A DNA stretch of 64,000 bases from NCBI GenBank assembly GCA_965196985.1, contig CBDALO010000260.1:1-64000 (forward strand). Direction: 5' to 3'. Position numbers and translations under genes: made by a program. Source of the DNA: 2-12-FULL-35-23 sp965196985. GTDB lineage: Bacteria > Pseudomonadota > Gammaproteobacteria > UBA12402. Below the pieces are notes generated by a model. The model was not told the origin of the DNA. It was given only the letters and a program-made list of their open reading frames with translations, and did not search any database. Shown in pieces: positions 25,589 through 34,781 of this stretch. Numbering within the stretch: position 1 is the first letter of the stretch; every line of letters starts with the position of its first letter.

Positions 25589-27362
25589 TCACATTCGCCG
25601 AGGATTTGAAAATTGTTTTGCTGAATGAGTATTCTCATGGCTAGTAGAGGTATTAGGGGTGAAAAAAGTTGAGTTGGTCTGAGTAAGCCGAATGTCTTTG
25701 CGAAATTTTTTATGATTATAGATCTCTTGTTGTTCTGAATTAGACTGAACATGTTCTGCTGAGAGGCTAAAGGCTTCTTGATGCGTGCGCTTAAGTGGTT
25801 GGGTTTGCTGTGCAATAGTATTACTTAATTGTTCTATATTTGGAACATCATCGCATGTGTGGCATACCTCAGCTTGAGAATGACTACTAGCGACATTGCT
25901 ATTACCAGATGTTGATGCTGTATTGTGTGTTGCTCCTGTCCCAGTATTATTGATGAAGTAGCCGAAGCGTTATTCGTATTTAAAGACTGAGCAGCAAGAA
26001 GGAGCAAGTGAATCCAGTTAGGCTGACCATCTAAAGCTGGTTGAGGTATTGCGCTTCTACTCTGGTCCGCACTGAATGTAGGATAAATAGGAATTGGTTT
26101 ATGAATAATTGGAGTAGGGTTATGCACTTGTCGTTGCGCGCTTACTGGATTATGAAGAGAAGAGTGCAAAGCATGGGTTGGTTGTACAGGAGGCACAAGG
26201 TGCTGATCAGTGCCTGACTGGACGTTATTATGAACCATGCTAGATGAATAATGAGGCGCAATAGTTGATGTGCTATCGGGTTCTGGAGCAGGACTTTTGG
26301 CTTGATAGGACGATTTGACGGCCTCAATGTTTTTCGAGCCCCCACCGTGTGCAGCAATTTGCACGATTTGCTCGACGGTAAAGTCAAGTCCCTTGAGTTC
26401 GTGATAGGACGATTTGACGGCCTCAATGTTTTTCGAGCCCCCATTATTTGAAGCAATTTGCACGATTTGCTCGGCGGTAAAGTCAAGTCCCTTGAGTTCG
26501 TGATAGGACGATTTGACGGCCTCAATGTTTTTCGAGCCCCACAGTGTGCAGCAATTTGCACGATTTGCTCGGCGGTAAAGTCAAGTCCCTTGAGTTCGTG
26601 ATAGGACGATTTGACGGCCTCAATGTTTTTCGAGCCCCCACCGTGTGAAGCAATTTGCACGATTTGCTCGACGGTAAAGTCAAGTCCCTTGAGTTCGTGA
26701 TAGGACGATTTGACGGCCTCAATGTTTTTCGAGCCCCCACCGTGTGCAGCAATTTGCACGATTTGCTCGACGGTAAAGTCAAGTCCCTTGAGTTCGTGAT
26801 AGGACGATTTGACGGCCTCAATGTTTTTCGAGCCCCCGTCATTTGAGGCAATTTGCACGATTTGCTCGACGGTAAAGTCAAGTCCCTTGAGTTCGTGATA
26901 GGACGATTTGACGGCCTCAATGTTTTTCGAGCCCCCACCGTGTGCAGCAATTTGCACGATTTGCTCGACGGTAAAGTCAAGTCCCTTGAGTTCGTGATAG
27001 GACGATTTGACGGCCTCAATGTTTTTCGAGCCCCCACCGTGTGCAGCAATTTGCACGATTTGCTCGACGGTAAAGTCAAGTCCCTTGAGTTCGTGATAGG
27101 ACGATTTGACGGCCTCAATGTTTTTCGAGCCACCGTCATGAGAGGCAATTTGCACGATTTGCTCGGCGGTAAAGTATTTAATTAACTCCGGTGTGTGTTC
27201 AACAACTTTTAAAATAGTGTTGTTAGAGCTTCTCCTTATAATAATTCTATTAGCTTGCACCTCAGTGAAACCTAATTGAGTTAAACTTTTTTTATGATGC
27301 TGATAAAACTGCTGAGTTATACCGAGTTTATTTAGTCGTTCTTCTATAGTTTTCATTTTCAT
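25589..27362 (-). pseudogene. TALE-like DNA-binding repeat protein 2 (two frameshifts)
   Basis: The frame starts MKMKTIEERLNKLGITQQFY. A cap (residues 1-63, with LGFTEVQANRIIIRRSSNNT) is clearly related to that of TALE-like gene 1. Nine 33-residue repeats follow (FTVEQIVQIAxxxGGSKNIE then AVKSSYHELKGLD), with position 12-13 pairs HD HG HG ND HG HG H(C) NN HG. A 1-base deletion near 26540 breaks repeat 7; the next frame holds repeats 8 and 9 and a Pro/Ser/His-rich tail. Near 25960 a second shift opens a frame of about 115 residues containing QPLKRTHQ and HKKFRKDIR and ending NPRRM at 25589. The basic clusters could be nuclear-localisation signals. Canonical pairs suggest real base reading, with HD and ND read as C, HG as T and NN as G. 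It may be a decaying or phase-variable gene. Confidence 0.75.
26284..27173 (-). repeat. Nine tandem 99-bp repeats encoding TALE-like units
   Basis: The repeats are nearly identical in DNA; differences concentrate in the codons for residues 11-13 and in Val/Ala at residue 3. The last repeat is cut short after AVKSSY. Such uniformity means recent expansion or gene conversion, and sets this array apart from the diverged repeats of gene 1. Confidence 0.92.
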
Positions 27363-27505
27363 TAATAATGCTGTTATAGCTGTTATAAAATATTGTTTGA
27401 GTATACAGGGTGAGTCTTTTAAATATTTTAGTAACTTTTAATATACGGTAGGGTAATTACAATTAAGTTTGATGCACATTGAAAAATAAGCCGTGTAATT
27501 CTAGT

Positions 27506-27528
27506 CCCCATAACCAGCGTTATCGGGG
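27506..27528 (-). terminator. Candidate terminator of the Rpn-type gene
   Basis: ccccataac and its near-inverse gttatcgggg form a stem about 57 bases past the stop of the minus-strand gene at 27585. It resembles the stems after TALE-like gene 2 and the ankyrin gene. Confidence 0.45.
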
Positions 27529-27584
27529 GGTTGGGTATTATCTGACTAATAAACAAGTCTAAATCGATCTAATTTTAAGCAGGA

Positions 27585-28667
27585 CTAAAGGTCGAGTTCT
27601 TTTTTAATTTTTGCTAAAACCTCTGGCGAAATGCCAGTAGTTTTGGTCACAACAGGATCACCAAAGCCTTCTTTTAACATATTGATTGCAATCTCACGTT
27701 GTTTGTTATACTCGCCTTGTTGCATTCCTTGTTGCATTCCTTGTTGCATTCCCTCCAGCATCCCTTGCTTTAAGCCTTGGTTATGGCCTTCTTGTCGTAA
27801 TTGGTCAGCTGCAGACATAATGGTCTCCTTCATATCGGGTAGTGCTTGAGTCAACGCATCAACGAGTTCTTTGTCGCTGCTTTTTTCCTCATATTCTAAG
27901 GTGTAGTTTACCAGCCGTGAGATATGTTGACCACCATCTAATGACTTTAGCAATTGAAGCAACCCTTGCTGAATGAGTCGTTGGATAACTGGCAGAAAAT
28001 CTCGTTGGTAAGCGTGTTTGTGCAACAGCTCCATGGTGGCAACGTAGCCATGGGTCAAGAGCTCTTCATCAGGGATGACGGTTAGATCAATGAGTGGGCA
28101 AGGCGCATTATACAGTTCTTTGGCGAGCGCAGAATCTTCAAACAACTCAAAAAAATCCATCGTGTACGGATAGGGCGTTTTTTGGCCATTATAAAAAGTG
28201 ACCGTCAAAATTAATGGAAGCTTGAGCTTGTCATTGTGATCACGCTTTGGTGTCTGCTTTAAAAACCGATCCCAGATCTTGCACTTGTAATACCACAGGC
28301 GAAATGCCAAGAGTGGATCCGGTGTGGATTGGTGTTCACTTAACGCATAGAGATAAACTTGCTCTTTGCCATACTCCTTCTTGAGCTTAACCCGATACAA
28401 GACATCGGTGAAGGCCGTTTTAAAATCATACTCGATGAAGCTGTCGTTTTCTAGCTGCAACGTTTCCCAGTCAATCATCTTCTGGATCTTTTTGGGCAGA
28501 TGCGCTTTGAAGAAATCCTTGGCAACCTCAATATCTTGCAGTGAACTCTTAAATAAGAGGTCGTGATGATTGATCGAATGTTTCTGAGCCACAGAAAGGT
28601 TCCCTAAAATTAAAGCTGGTAAGCCAAGCAATTGCTTGCTAGCATACCGGAAATTAAGCAGTAGCAA
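27585..28667 (-). CDS. Rpn/YhgA-type PD-(D/E)XK nuclease family protein
   Basis: The product has 360 residues. HDLLFKSSLQDIEVAKDFFK followed by LENDSFIEYDFKTAFTDVLY and VYLYALSEHQSTPDPLLAFR are the signature of the Rpn (recombination-promoting nuclease, transposase_31) family; the Asp, the Glu of EHQS and the following residues form the PD-(D/E)XK core. Near the C-terminus a short repeat (MQQG three or four times) precedes a helical tail. Rpn proteins are DNA endonucleases linked to recA-independent recombination and are common in IS-rich genomes. It lies upstream of TALE-like gene 2 on the same strand. Confidence 0.8.
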   Translation of the reverse strand: MLLLNFRYASKQLLGLPALILGNLSVAQKHSINHHDLLFKSSLQDIEVAKDFFKAHLPKKIQKMIDWETLQLENDSFIEYDFKTAFTDVLYRVKLKKEYGKEQVYLYALSEHQSTPDPLLAFRLWYYKCKIWDRFLKQTPKRDHNDKLKLPLILTVTFYNGQKTPYPYTMDFFELFEDSALAKELYNAPCPLIDLTVIPDEELLTHGYVATMELLHKHAYQRDFLPVIQRLIQQGLLQLLKSLDGGQHISRLVNYTLEYEEKSSDKELVDALTQALPDMKETIMSAADQLRQEGHNQGLKQGMLEGMQQGMQQGMQQGEYNKQREIAINMLKEGFGDPVVTKTTGISPEVLAKIKKELDL

Positions 28668-28925
28668 AACTGAAAAACCCTACAAAAACCCATTGGTTTT
28701 TACCTCTAAAACGGGCATAATTAGCCCAATAAATAATCGAGTAAAGAATGCCAACCCTGAATTAAAGAAGAAATGCCCTCGTTTTTTCACCCACACACTA
28801 CGCGGCTAAAAGCCGACAACTTTTTCAGAAAAAGAAGTAATAAAAACAGTGGGTTACAAGGACATTTACTTTTTTATGACCAGTCCTTTTTTTTCAGAAA
28901 TGCGCACAGAATAATCAAAAAAGCC
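28668..28925. other. Leader of the Rpn-type gene
   Basis: This AT-rich stretch has no gene that I can support. It probably holds the minus-strand promoter of the Rpn-type gene. Confidence 0.35.
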
Positions 28926-29174
28926 GTTTACATATGTTTTCATCTTTTAGAAGAAATAACCTTTAAAATCAGTTAGTTACCTAACTGTTAACGTATGTTT
29001 TCTGAATTAATCATATGATAACAATGTTATCCTATGTTTGCAGATTGCTGACATATGTTTGCATTGTTATCCTATGTTTTACTGTGAATCAATAACTTAC
29101 AATTGATTTGACGTGCTGAAAACATAGGTTAACAAATGTTGACATAAGATAACATGGTGTTATTATATGTTAAC
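28926..29174. repeat. Iteron-like cluster upstream of a ribbon-helix-helix gene
   Basis: At least eight copies of a ~15-bp motif close to GTTAWCNTATGTTTT lie on both strands: 28926-28943, 28987-29001, 29026-29040, 29048-29062 and 29066-29080 forward, and about 29119-29133, 29141-29153 and 29161-29174 reverse. Dense repeats of this kind are typical of plasmid origins, partition sites or RHH operators. No Rep gene is visible in the window. Confidence 0.7.
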
Positions 29175-29212
29175 AGTAAAAGCTAGTTTTTAATACAAAG
29201 AGAGGGGGAAGA

Positions 29213-29629
29213 ATGAAGGCAATTGGCACACGGGTTTCAGAAAAAACCTATGATCGATTAACCATGCTGGCTCAAGGACAGGGAGTAACCCTCGGTAACT
29301 TTTTGCGACAAATGGCTGATTATTTTTGTCAGCACCAACTGGATTTGCGCGAGCCTGTTTACCAAGGCAAAGACCACTTATGTCATATGGTCGAGCAAAT
29401 TCATGCTGCCTTACCTCACTTGATGCTCTATTCGAGAGCCACCTATGCGAATGCTGTGGAGCCACTGAATGAGCAAAAGTACAACCAATTACTCGAGAGT
29501 AGTCTCCAGAAAATCACTGAGATTTGTGGTGGCTTTCAAGGCGTTCATTATCAAATGACTTTGACTTCTTGTAGTCCGAAAGGCATTAAAACGATTCCCA
29601 TTGACCCACACAAAAGCACGTGGCGATAG
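29213..29629 (+). CDS. Ribbon-helix-helix (CopG/MobC-like) DNA-binding protein
   Basis: The product has 138 residues after a strong agagggggaag ribosome-binding site. The first 45 residues (KAIGTRVSEKTYDRLTMLAQ and VTLGNFLRQMADYF) fit a ribbon-helix-helix fold as in CopG, MobC or TraY proteins. The rest is unrecognised. The iteron-like motifs immediately upstream are its likely binding sites, so it may control its own promoter, plasmid copy number or mobilisation. Confidence 0.6.
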   Translation: MKAIGTRVSEKTYDRLTMLAQGQGVTLGNFLRQMADYFCQHQLDLREPVYQGKDHLCHMVEQIHAALPHLMLYSRATYANAVEPLNEQKYNQLLESSLQKITEICGGFQGVHYQMTLTSCSPKGIKTIPIDPHKSTWR

Positions 29630-30143
29630 AAGTGACTCGTTAAAACTGTCCTCAAAGTGATCAGCAAAACCGGCAGAGTCACCTTTCTTTTTGTGGGCTA
29701 CGGTGCTAATAATGGGTAAAGAATAACCTTTTACAAAGAGCCTACTTCATTCAAAAGGGCTTGTTGGATTTAAATTTTGTCATTGGGCGGGTTAGTGTTG
29801 CGTGATTGATTTGCAATGAATGCTTGTTCATTGAGGCTGGCTTAGCTTTTCTATCATGCCAGTTTATCGCTAATAGAGGTATCTAATTGAGGGATAGTGA
29901 CCTAACTCTTATCCTTTTACCGATGGCAGAGTGCTCAAACTGTCAGTCGTCTCAGAGGGCGTTGCACTCTGATCAATGGCTCAAGTGGTTGTTATTGTCT
30001 AGCAACCATTGAGATGGGTAACGTGTGCTACCCAATTAAATCGGGTTCTCTTTGATCAATCTGTTAAAGAGCGGTGTGGCCATAAAAGCCAGTCTACCAC
30101 AGCGGAGTAGACTAGATATAGCGTGACGAGTATGAGTCAGTTG
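29630..30143. other. Non-coding stretch between RHH and lipoprotein genes
   Basis: No protein-like frame is seen. An inverted repeat agtctac/gtagact near 30091-30113 lies just past the end of the minus-strand lipoprotein gene and may be its terminator. Confidence 0.4.
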
Positions 30144-30347
30144 TTAACGATCTGTCGCCTGGGTTACTTTTTTGGACTGCTTGGTCGTTTGATCAGACTT
30201 TTGTTGACTCGGCTTTGCTGCATCTGATAAAGCGCGACCACCACCTTGCAAGTCTTCACCAAAGCCGTGTACTGTGTTGCACCCAGCGAGCGTGAGACAG
30301 GTGACTATCATTCCTACGACTAACCCTCGAAGCAGGCCATTTTTCAT
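30144..30347 (-). CDS. Entericidin-like small lipoprotein
   Basis: The product has 67 residues. A signal peptide (MKNGLLRGLVVGMIVTCLTL) ends in a lipobox LAGC, and the mature part starts CNTVHGFGEDLQGGGRALSD, very close to the entericidin A/B consensus. The tail is Lys/Gln-rich. Entericidins are membrane lipoproteins of gammaproteobacteria that can form an antidote/toxin pair and respond to stress. The promoter is probably between 30348 and 30378. Confidence 0.85.
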   Translation of the reverse strand: MKNGLLRGLVVGMIVTCLTLAGCNTVHGFGEDLQGGGRALSDAAKPSQQKSDQTTKQSKKVTQATDR

Positions 30348-30720
30348 CCTTCACTCCTTCTGTTGCAATTGCAGCACGTTACATCAATGCGTCATCGTCA
30401 CCAAATTCCATGTCCTTGCGTAGCATCGCCATTAAGCTTTGCAACGGCGAGACGGTTTGAACATGGGTCAAGCAACGATCATACAAAGCCAGCACACTTT
30501 CCTCTGTGGGCTTTTCCTCACGACCCGCTAAAATCATGTCTATGAGTTTTAAAGTGGTTTTATCTTGCGCTTTAGTAGCAGCAGTGAGCATGTTAACGAG
30601 TTCGGCAATCTCAGGCTGTTATGTCTATCTTTATTTAGGGGAATTGAGCTAGTTTTATCTCATAATAAACAAGGTTTTTAGTAACCTATCAAGGTAAAAT
30701 AACTTGATATAAAAACTATA

Positions 30721-31277
30721 GTGAAATTAGTCATGCGCAGAATCATAAAAGCGATTAAAAGCCTGAGTGATTACCTGATCCTGCTGAAAAAAAATCCAGA
30801 GCTACTAAGGCCAGAGCAGTGCAGCCATTGCGGTGCAGGTGGACTATGGTCACATGGATCATATGATCGAAAACCAGATAGGAACCCAGGTAAAGGACGC
30901 TCTTTAAATCCCACCCCTGTTTTGAGATTTTATTGTCATCAATGTAAACGTACTTGTTCAACCCTACCTGAGATACTTTCTCCAAAGCGTTGGTATTGCT
31001 GGTCAGTTCAGCAGGCAGTGTTAATGAGCGTGCTCCTGGGAAAAGTATTAGCTCATCAGGTCAGGAGCAAGGTGTTAGTCGACACACCGTTGCTAGGTGG
31101 TTTCACTGGTTGGTTGACCACTTCGTTGATTACTCCTTCCATATCAAAGCACATCCGTTGTGGTTACAGCTTGGGCGACATAGTGATCCACAAGCGTTTT
31201 GGTTGGCCTGCCTTGGTGAGCATGATTTATCGAGCATCATGCTTTTTCTTAACAACACAGGAGTGAGCATCCCATAA
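30721..31277 (+). CDS. Zinc-ribbon/HTH accessory protein with apparent -1 frameshift (copy B)
   Basis: The frame arrangement is the same as in copy A: cysteine pairs CSHCGAGG and CHQCKRT in frame 0, then the G GGA AAA heptamer at 31038-31044 and continuation as KSISSSGQEQGVSRHTVARW in the -1 frame to 31277. Retention in two copies fits programmed slippage but could also reflect a recent common origin. Confidence 0.6.
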
Positions 31278-31411
31278 TTAATTAACGTGAAAAAAAGTTG
31301 AGATGGATATTTTCTGTAAACCTCACGACCCCACACAGTTTGAGCGTAGCATTCTCAACTCAAGTTGTGATTAACTCATTGCAAGTAGTTAAATCACACA
31401 GGAATTGCAAA

Positions 31412-32749
31412 ATGACCAAGCCCATTCACCCAACAGCACTGTTTCGCCTAAGTGTTTTAGGTGAGCTATGTAGCCGAAATAGTTTTGAGCATGGTGAGCT
31501 CAAGAGCATTATTAAAAGGTTGTCCCAGCAAACCTACAACATTCCAGGTAGTAAGCGTGTTCACCTCAGTGCTAAAACAATTGAGAATTGGTATTACGCC
31601 TGGTTAAAGCAGGGTATTGATGGATTAGTTCCTAAAACTCGACGAGACAAAGGCCAGTGTCACATCAATCCAGAGCTACAAGAGTTAATTATTTCCACTA
31701 AACAGGAAAGCCCTTCAAGATCAATTCCGACCGTGATTAAACTCTTAGAAACTCAAGGGAAGGTAGCACGAGGTGAATTATCTCACGCAACAGTTCACCG
31801 CTTATTAGTAAAACACGGCCTGTCTAAAAGAACAGTCACACCTTCTAACCAAATTGAGCGCCGCTCATTTGAGGCGCTCACAGCTTGTGATATTTGGTAT
31901 GGCGATGTCATGCATGGTCCAACGATTTACGATGGCCAAAGAAGAGTTAAAAGCTATTTGGTGAGTATTTTTGATGATGCCTCAAGGTTGGTCTGTCACA
32001 GTAAATTTTGTACTGATGAGAGTGCCATTACTATTGAGCATGTGTTGAAAGAGGCATTACTCAAACGTGGGCTTCCTGTTAAGCTCATCATTGACAACGG
32101 CCCTGCCTACCGTGCTAAAACGTTGCAAACCATTTGTGCTCGTTTGAAAATTCAATTGATTTACGGCAGGCCCTATGAACCGCAAAGCAAAGGCAAACTA
32201 GAGCGTTGGCATAGAACAGTACGCGAGCAATTCCTAGCTGAATGCAACCTGGATTCCATTCATAGTTTCAATGCGCTGAATGATCGATTTTGGGCTTGGG
32301 TTGAGCGTGTTTATCATCAAGCCTCGCAAAGCGCCCTGCCTGACAAGATGACCCCGTTACAACGCTATCAGCAAGACCTCACTAAAATTCAGCCGTTAGG
32401 TTGTTTGGCCGATAAGCTAGATGATTACTTCCTGCATCGCATTAAGCGCCGAGTCAGGAAGGATGGCACGGTAAGCTGGAATAATCGACTCTTTGAAGTT
32501 CCATTTGAACTGGCTCAACAAGAGGTTTATTTAGTGGTTGATCCGCATAGTGACTCCGCCCGTCACGTCGAATCATTGGAATATCAATACCTTGGTGCAG
32601 TGGGAGAGCTGGACAAACATAACAACCTTTCTAGAACCCGAGCTAGACCTCAGATGCCGGAACAACCAGCAAGAAAAACCTCGCTAGTTGAGATTGTTTA
32701 TAACCAAGTTAAAGAGGATTTGGATATCACTGAGGAGATACCGTCATAA
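31412..32749 (+). CDS. DDE transposase (IS481/Mu-TniA-like), copy B
   Basis: It starts at ATG 31412 (MTKPIHPTALFRLS). The catalytic blocks are the same as in copy A: DIWYGDVMHGP, IIDNGPAYRAK and SKGKLERWHRTVREQF. It differs at N2T and at ATVHRLL versus ATVQRLL. The frame is intact. Confidence 0.88.
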   Translation: MTKPIHPTALFRLSVLGELCSRNSFEHGELKSIIKRLSQQTYNIPGSKRVHLSAKTIENWYYAWLKQGIDGLVPKTRRDKGQCHINPELQELIISTKQESPSRSIPTVIKLLETQGKVARGELSHATVHRLLVKHGLSKRTVTPSNQIERRSFEALTACDIWYGDVMHGPTIYDGQRRVKSYLVSIFDDASRLVCHSKFCTDESAITIEHVLKEALLKRGLPVKLIIDNGPAYRAKTLQTICARLKIQLIYGRPYEPQSKGKLERWHRTVREQFLAECNLDSIHSFNALNDRFWAWVERVYHQASQSALPDKMTPLQRYQQDLTKIQPLGCLADKLDDYFLHRIKRRVRKDGTVSWNNRLFEVPFELAQQEVYLVVDPHSDSARHVESLEYQYLGAVGELDKHNNLSRTRARPQMPEQPARKTSLVEIVYNQVKEDLDITEEIPS

Positions 32750-32777
32750 ACGTCAACAATAAATTGTAAAATTTTTA

Positions 32778-33728
32778 CTAGGCATCCGCTGAAAATGGCT
32801 GCTGTGTTTTTAGGATGCCATAAATCATATGCACCATTTTTCTCATAACAGCACAAATGACTAGCTTCTTTGGCTTGCCTTTTTTGAGCAGCTTTTCATA
32901 AAATTTCTTCAAAATAGGATTATGCCTTATAGCCACTAATGCCGGCATGTAAAGCGCCTTTCGCAACCAAGCACTACCAACCTTTGAGAGCCGTGATGAA
33001 TTCAATGAAGTGCCTGATTGTGACTGGCTGGGATTTAAACCAATATGAGCAGCCAATTGTTTTGCGCCAGAAAATCTTTCAATATTATTAAAAAAAGCAG
33101 TTAGTGTTTGAGCGGTTTTATCACCAATGCCTGGGATGCTTTTAAGCAGCTCTGTGTTATTCTTCAGATCATCATCACTCGCGATCAGCTTACTAATTTC
33201 TTCCTGCAGTCGTAAAATTTCTTTTTCCATATAATCGATATGATTTTGTATAGAGCTAATAATTGTTTCTTCCGCTAGCTCCAGCCTGTTTTGTTCATTG
33301 CTGACTTGGGAGGTTAATACTTCAGATCTCTGTATCAAAGCTCTTAGAGCCTCTATATTAGCTGGCAAAGGCTGCCATAGCGTTGGAGTAAAATGATTTG
33401 AATAGTCCTTAATACTGACCGCATCGGCCTTGTCGGTCTTGTTTCGTATTAGCTGTCCTTTCATAAAAAACTTTATTCGTGCAGGATTAATTATACTGAC
33501 ATCACACTTCTCACTATGTAAATAAAGAGCCAATGCATTACCGTATTTACCTGTTGATTCCATGCAAAAATGAAGTGACTGATCAGATAAAGATTGCGTC
33601 CATTCTAATAACTCAGAAAAGCCCTCAGGATTATTATTAAAATGTTTAACGTGATCTTTTCCGCTAGTGGTGATAGCAGCAACAAAATCAGATTTTGCAA
33701 TATCAATACCAACACAATTTTTTTTCAT
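32778..33728 (-). CDS. IS110-family DEDD transposase, copy B
   Basis: The product has 316 residues, matching copy A except KPKKLVICAV for KPKKLAICAV. DEDD residues and the C-terminal serine motif (SLNSSRLSKVGS) are intact. Confidence 0.92.
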   Translation of the reverse strand: MKKNCVGIDIAKSDFVAAITTSGKDHVKHFNNNPEGFSELLEWTQSLSDQSLHFCMESTGKYGNALALYLHSEKCDVSIINPARIKFFMKGQLIRNKTDKADAVSIKDYSNHFTPTLWQPLPANIEALRALIQRSEVLTSQVSNEQNRLELAEETIISSIQNHIDYMEKEILRLQEEISKLIASDDDLKNNTELLKSIPGIGDKTAQTLTAFFNNIERFSGAKQLAAHIGLNPSQSQSGTSLNSSRLSKVGSAWLRKALYMPALVAIRHNPILKKFYEKLLKKGKPKKLVICAVMRKMVHMIYGILKTQQPFSADA

Positions 33729-33974
33729 TTGCTAGAGCCTCTTAAATTTTATTACACTAACAAACTTGGGAAATCATAGTTCGGATCAACCTTGCAAATA
33801 CAGGCTCACAATGGCCTAAGATACCGTTCGATCTCATGAACTTATGAGGGTGGAAGGGAGCTAAATCTCCTCAACAGGATTAAATCCTAAGGACGAACAC
33901 GGCTTCACCTTCCGCCTACCCAAGCATCCTTGGGATTGTAGCAATATTGTCATATCTCTACAGTTATTTAAGAT
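33729..33974 (-). ncRNA. Candidate IS110 bridge RNA region, copy B
   Basis: I see no difference from the copy A leader, with the same stem-loops. If a bridge RNA is made, both copies would specify the same target and donor. Confidence 0.5.
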
Positions 33975-33980
33975 ACAAGG

Positions 33981-34781
33981 ATGAGTAAGATGTATCTTCA
34001 ACATTTTGGCTTGAAATTTGATCCATTGGGTAAATCAAACATTATTGAATTGGCGCAGTCAAAGCGACTAGAACAGCAACTTAATGGTTTGCTAGAAACA
34101 CGCGGCTTAGCAGTGATTACTGGCGACTCAGGGACAGGAAAGACCACGGCGCTAAGATACTGGAGCAATAAACACAACCCGCTGACCCATCAAGTCATTT
34201 ATCAATCAGACACTCACTTTCGGTCATTTGATGTGTACTCTCAGCTTGCCGAAAATCTAGGTTTAGAAAACTATTACCGATTCTCTAAACTTTGGAGAGA
34301 CTTGAAGCAGAGCTTGATCGCGCTCTACCATGATAAAAACGTTCAGCCTATTTGGATCCTAGACGAGGCGCATCAGCTTAGTAATGATTTCATTCTACGA
34401 TTACCTGACTTCCTTAATTTCAGTTTTGACAGCAAAGACGTCATGACGATTATCTTATGTGGACTCCCATCACTTCTAGCAACATTGCAGAGACCAGCCT
34501 ATGAACCTATCAACTCTAGAATTCAGTGCTTTATTAGGTGGCATGCAATTGAAGATAGCAGGGATTTTGAGAGCATTATTCACGCTGCTTTTGAGAAGGC
34601 AGGAATGAGCAGCAGCTTATTCACTGAAACAGGTATTCGTGCAGTACACATGGCCACAAAAGGTAGGCTTCGTTATGTTGATAGGCTCATGCGACATGCG
34701 TTGCTAATCGCCGCTAATATGAATTTAAACCATATACCGGATGATGTCATTAATCAGGCAATTCATGAGCTAAAAGGTTAA
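33981..34781 (+). CDS. AAA+ ATPase, ExeA/TniB-like, copy B
   Basis: The product has 266 residues with Walker A GDSGTGKTT and Walker B WILDEAH. It differs from copy A by F16L in the KFDPF segment and L68H in the SNKLNP segment. The frame is intact. Confidence 0.85.
   Translation: MSKMYLQHFGLKFDPLGKSNIIELAQSKRLEQQLNGLLETRGLAVITGDSGTGKTTALRYWSNKHNPLTHQVIYQSDTHFRSFDVYSQLAENLGLENYYRFSKLWRDLKQSLIALYHDKNVQPIWILDEAHQLSNDFILRLPDFLNFSFDSKDVMTIILCGLPSLLATLQRPAYEPINSRIQCFIRWHAIEDSRDFESIIHAAFEKAGMSSSLFTETGIRAVHMATKGRLRYVDRLMRHALLIAANMNLNHIPDDVINQAIHELKG

Larger units (their letters stand above)
32750..33974 (-). mobile_element. IS110-family element nested in copy B (ends approximate)
   Basis: The insertion is in the same position as in copy A, between the DDE transposase and the ATPase. 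It was therefore copied along with the larger transposon and is not an independent insertion. Confidence 0.75.

Noticed and set aside
26522..27148. Minus-strand frame rich in RKTLRPSNRPITNSRDLTLP
   Set aside because: It is the alternate frame of the same repeat DNA; the GGSKNIEAV frame has the conserved family pattern.
26284..27173. Regular 99-bp direct repeats resembling a CRISPR or satellite array
   Set aside because: The repeats stay in one protein frame, encode TALE-like units and have no unique spacers.
26655..27185. Plus-strand open frames with repeated HDLLDGKVKSLEFVIGRFDG
   Set aside because: They are antisense shadows of the minus-strand TALE-like repeats, with no start signals of their own.
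30363..30545. Plus-strand frame MQLQHVTSMRHRHQIPCPCV
   Set aside because: It is antisense to the minus-strand split gene and has no ribosome-binding site or protein-like composition.
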